Of a DNA stretch of 14,899 nucleotides, positions 14,582 through 14,899 are shown one piece after another. The notes under the pieces were generated by a model. That model made no database searches. It had not been told where the DNA came from and saw only the letters and a program-made list of their open reading frames with translations. The stretch comes from an uncultured Gammaproteobacteria bacterium (GTDB taxonomy: Bacteria > Pseudomonadota > Gammaproteobacteria > Acidiferrobacterales > CAJVXG01), in NCBI GenBank assembly GCA_913009215.1, contig CAJVXG010000017.1:1-14899 (forward strand). The letters are read 5' to 3'. Made by a program: the position numbers and the translations under genes. Within the stretch, counting starts at the first letter, position 1; the number at the start of each line of letters is the position of its first letter.

Positions 14582-14660
14582 GATGATCCGGGGTACGAAC
14601 CTTGCTGGACAGCATAAACGCCTGTCAGAACCCCCATTATCATAGTTAATGCGGCACAAC

Positions 14661-14708
14661 AAAAAACCCGGCGACTTGTCCACACTCTGATCAGGCAAGT
14701 CGCCGGGT
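14661..14708 (-). terminator. Strong intrinsic terminator for the gene at the right edge
   Basis: A perfect 13-base stem, ACCCGGCGACTTG (14666-14678) with CAAGTCGCCGGGT (14696-14708), and a 17-base loop. On the minus strand it runs into TTTTTT (14666-14661). It lies 40 bases past the stop at 14749. Confidence 0.9.
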
Positions 14709-14748
14709 ACCCTTCACCCAAGGAGAACCCATGCCGGGTTTGGTCTAA

Positions 14749-14899
14749 TTAGTATTTGATTCCTTTTCTTATGGCCTGTTTGCGTATCGTCCGCGCCACT
14801 TCTTCATCAAAGGCATCAATTTTGCCGCCCTTGGCGCGCTTCTTACGCTCTGCCAGAATATAGGCTTCCCGTTTTTTAACCAGCACCGATACCTGTTGC
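14749..14899 (-). CDS. C-terminal 49 residues of an unrecognised basic protein
   Basis: The frame enters from the right edge and ends at TAA 14749-14751. The visible part is helical and highly basic: LVKKREAYILAERKKRAKGG, then KIDAFDEEVARTIRKQAIRK and GIKY at the end. Lys/Arg make up roughly a third of it. I cannot assign a family from the tail alone. A strong terminator at 14661-14708 follows. Confidence 0.75.
   Translation of the reverse strand, partial: QQVSVLVKKREAYILAERKKRAKGGKIDAFDEEVARTIRKQAIRKGIKY

Noticed and set aside
14477..14698. 73-codon minus-strand frame over the IS110 remnant and terminator
   Set aside because: It crosses the strong terminator hairpin and is antisense to recognisable transposase sequence.
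1..14899. CRISPR arrays, tRNA, rRNA, phage or defence islands
   Set aside because: No regularly spaced repeats, cloverleaf or rRNA sequence, integrase, capsid or nuclease-helicase genes could be seen; the only mobile traces are the MITE-like element and the IS110 remnant.

Overview
The window looks like chromosomal DNA of a gammaproteobacterium. The supporting genes are a RelA-type (p)ppGpp synthetase (ExDD motif), a TtcA tRNA thiolase, a PilZ c-di-GMP receptor and a CreB/CreC/CreD-like signalling module. I cannot name the genus. Gene density is ordinary and both strands are used. I see no rRNA, tRNA or CRISPR array.

Left part (1-3845), all on the minus strand. It begins with the N-terminal 493 codons of a relA-like gene cut by the window edge. 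Next come a membrane-anchored M28 zinc peptidase, a small exported protein of unknown function and a single-domain PilZ protein. Each of the last three is followed by a plausible intrinsic terminator (1556-1586, 2777-2806, 3443-3477), so they look like separate transcription units.

Centre (3846-8460), mostly plus strand. A 390-base non-coding stretch precedes a small conserved-looking hypothetical gene. It is followed by an unusual protein with two zinc ribbons of identical spacing at its ends, joined by a long Ala/Lys-rich helix, and then ttcA with a visible promoter. A bacterial PH-domain membrane protein lies on the minus strand. It is divergent from a tightly packed pair of small basic exported proteins. 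A MITE-like inverted-repeat element of about 200 bases fills the gap between these and the next, convergent operon.

Signalling module (8461-13113). An OmpR-family response regulator and a histidine kinase overlap by 7 bases on the plus strand. Divergent from them is a minus-strand operon of a CreD-like membrane protein and two small multi-pass membrane proteins. The intergenic region carries three direct copies of TGTGCA at 11- and 12-base spacing, the geometry expected for an OmpR/PhoB/CreB-type operator. The third copy overlaps a candidate -35 box. The simplest reading is an envelope-stress two-component system that controls itself and a divergent membrane-protein operon.

Right part (13114-14899). 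A hypothetical gene and a very short MscS-like channel protein lie on the minus strand. Then comes a decayed IS110-family transposase (three in-frame stops and one frameshift), preceded by a non-coding flank that could be a relic of its bridge-RNA end. A strong terminator follows, serving the 3' end of an unrecognised basic protein that enters from the right edge.

The most interesting items are the twin zinc-ribbon/helix protein, the Cre-like module with its triple direct repeat and two extra membrane proteins, the RelA with an intact HD hydrolase signature, and the IS110 remnant with its flank.
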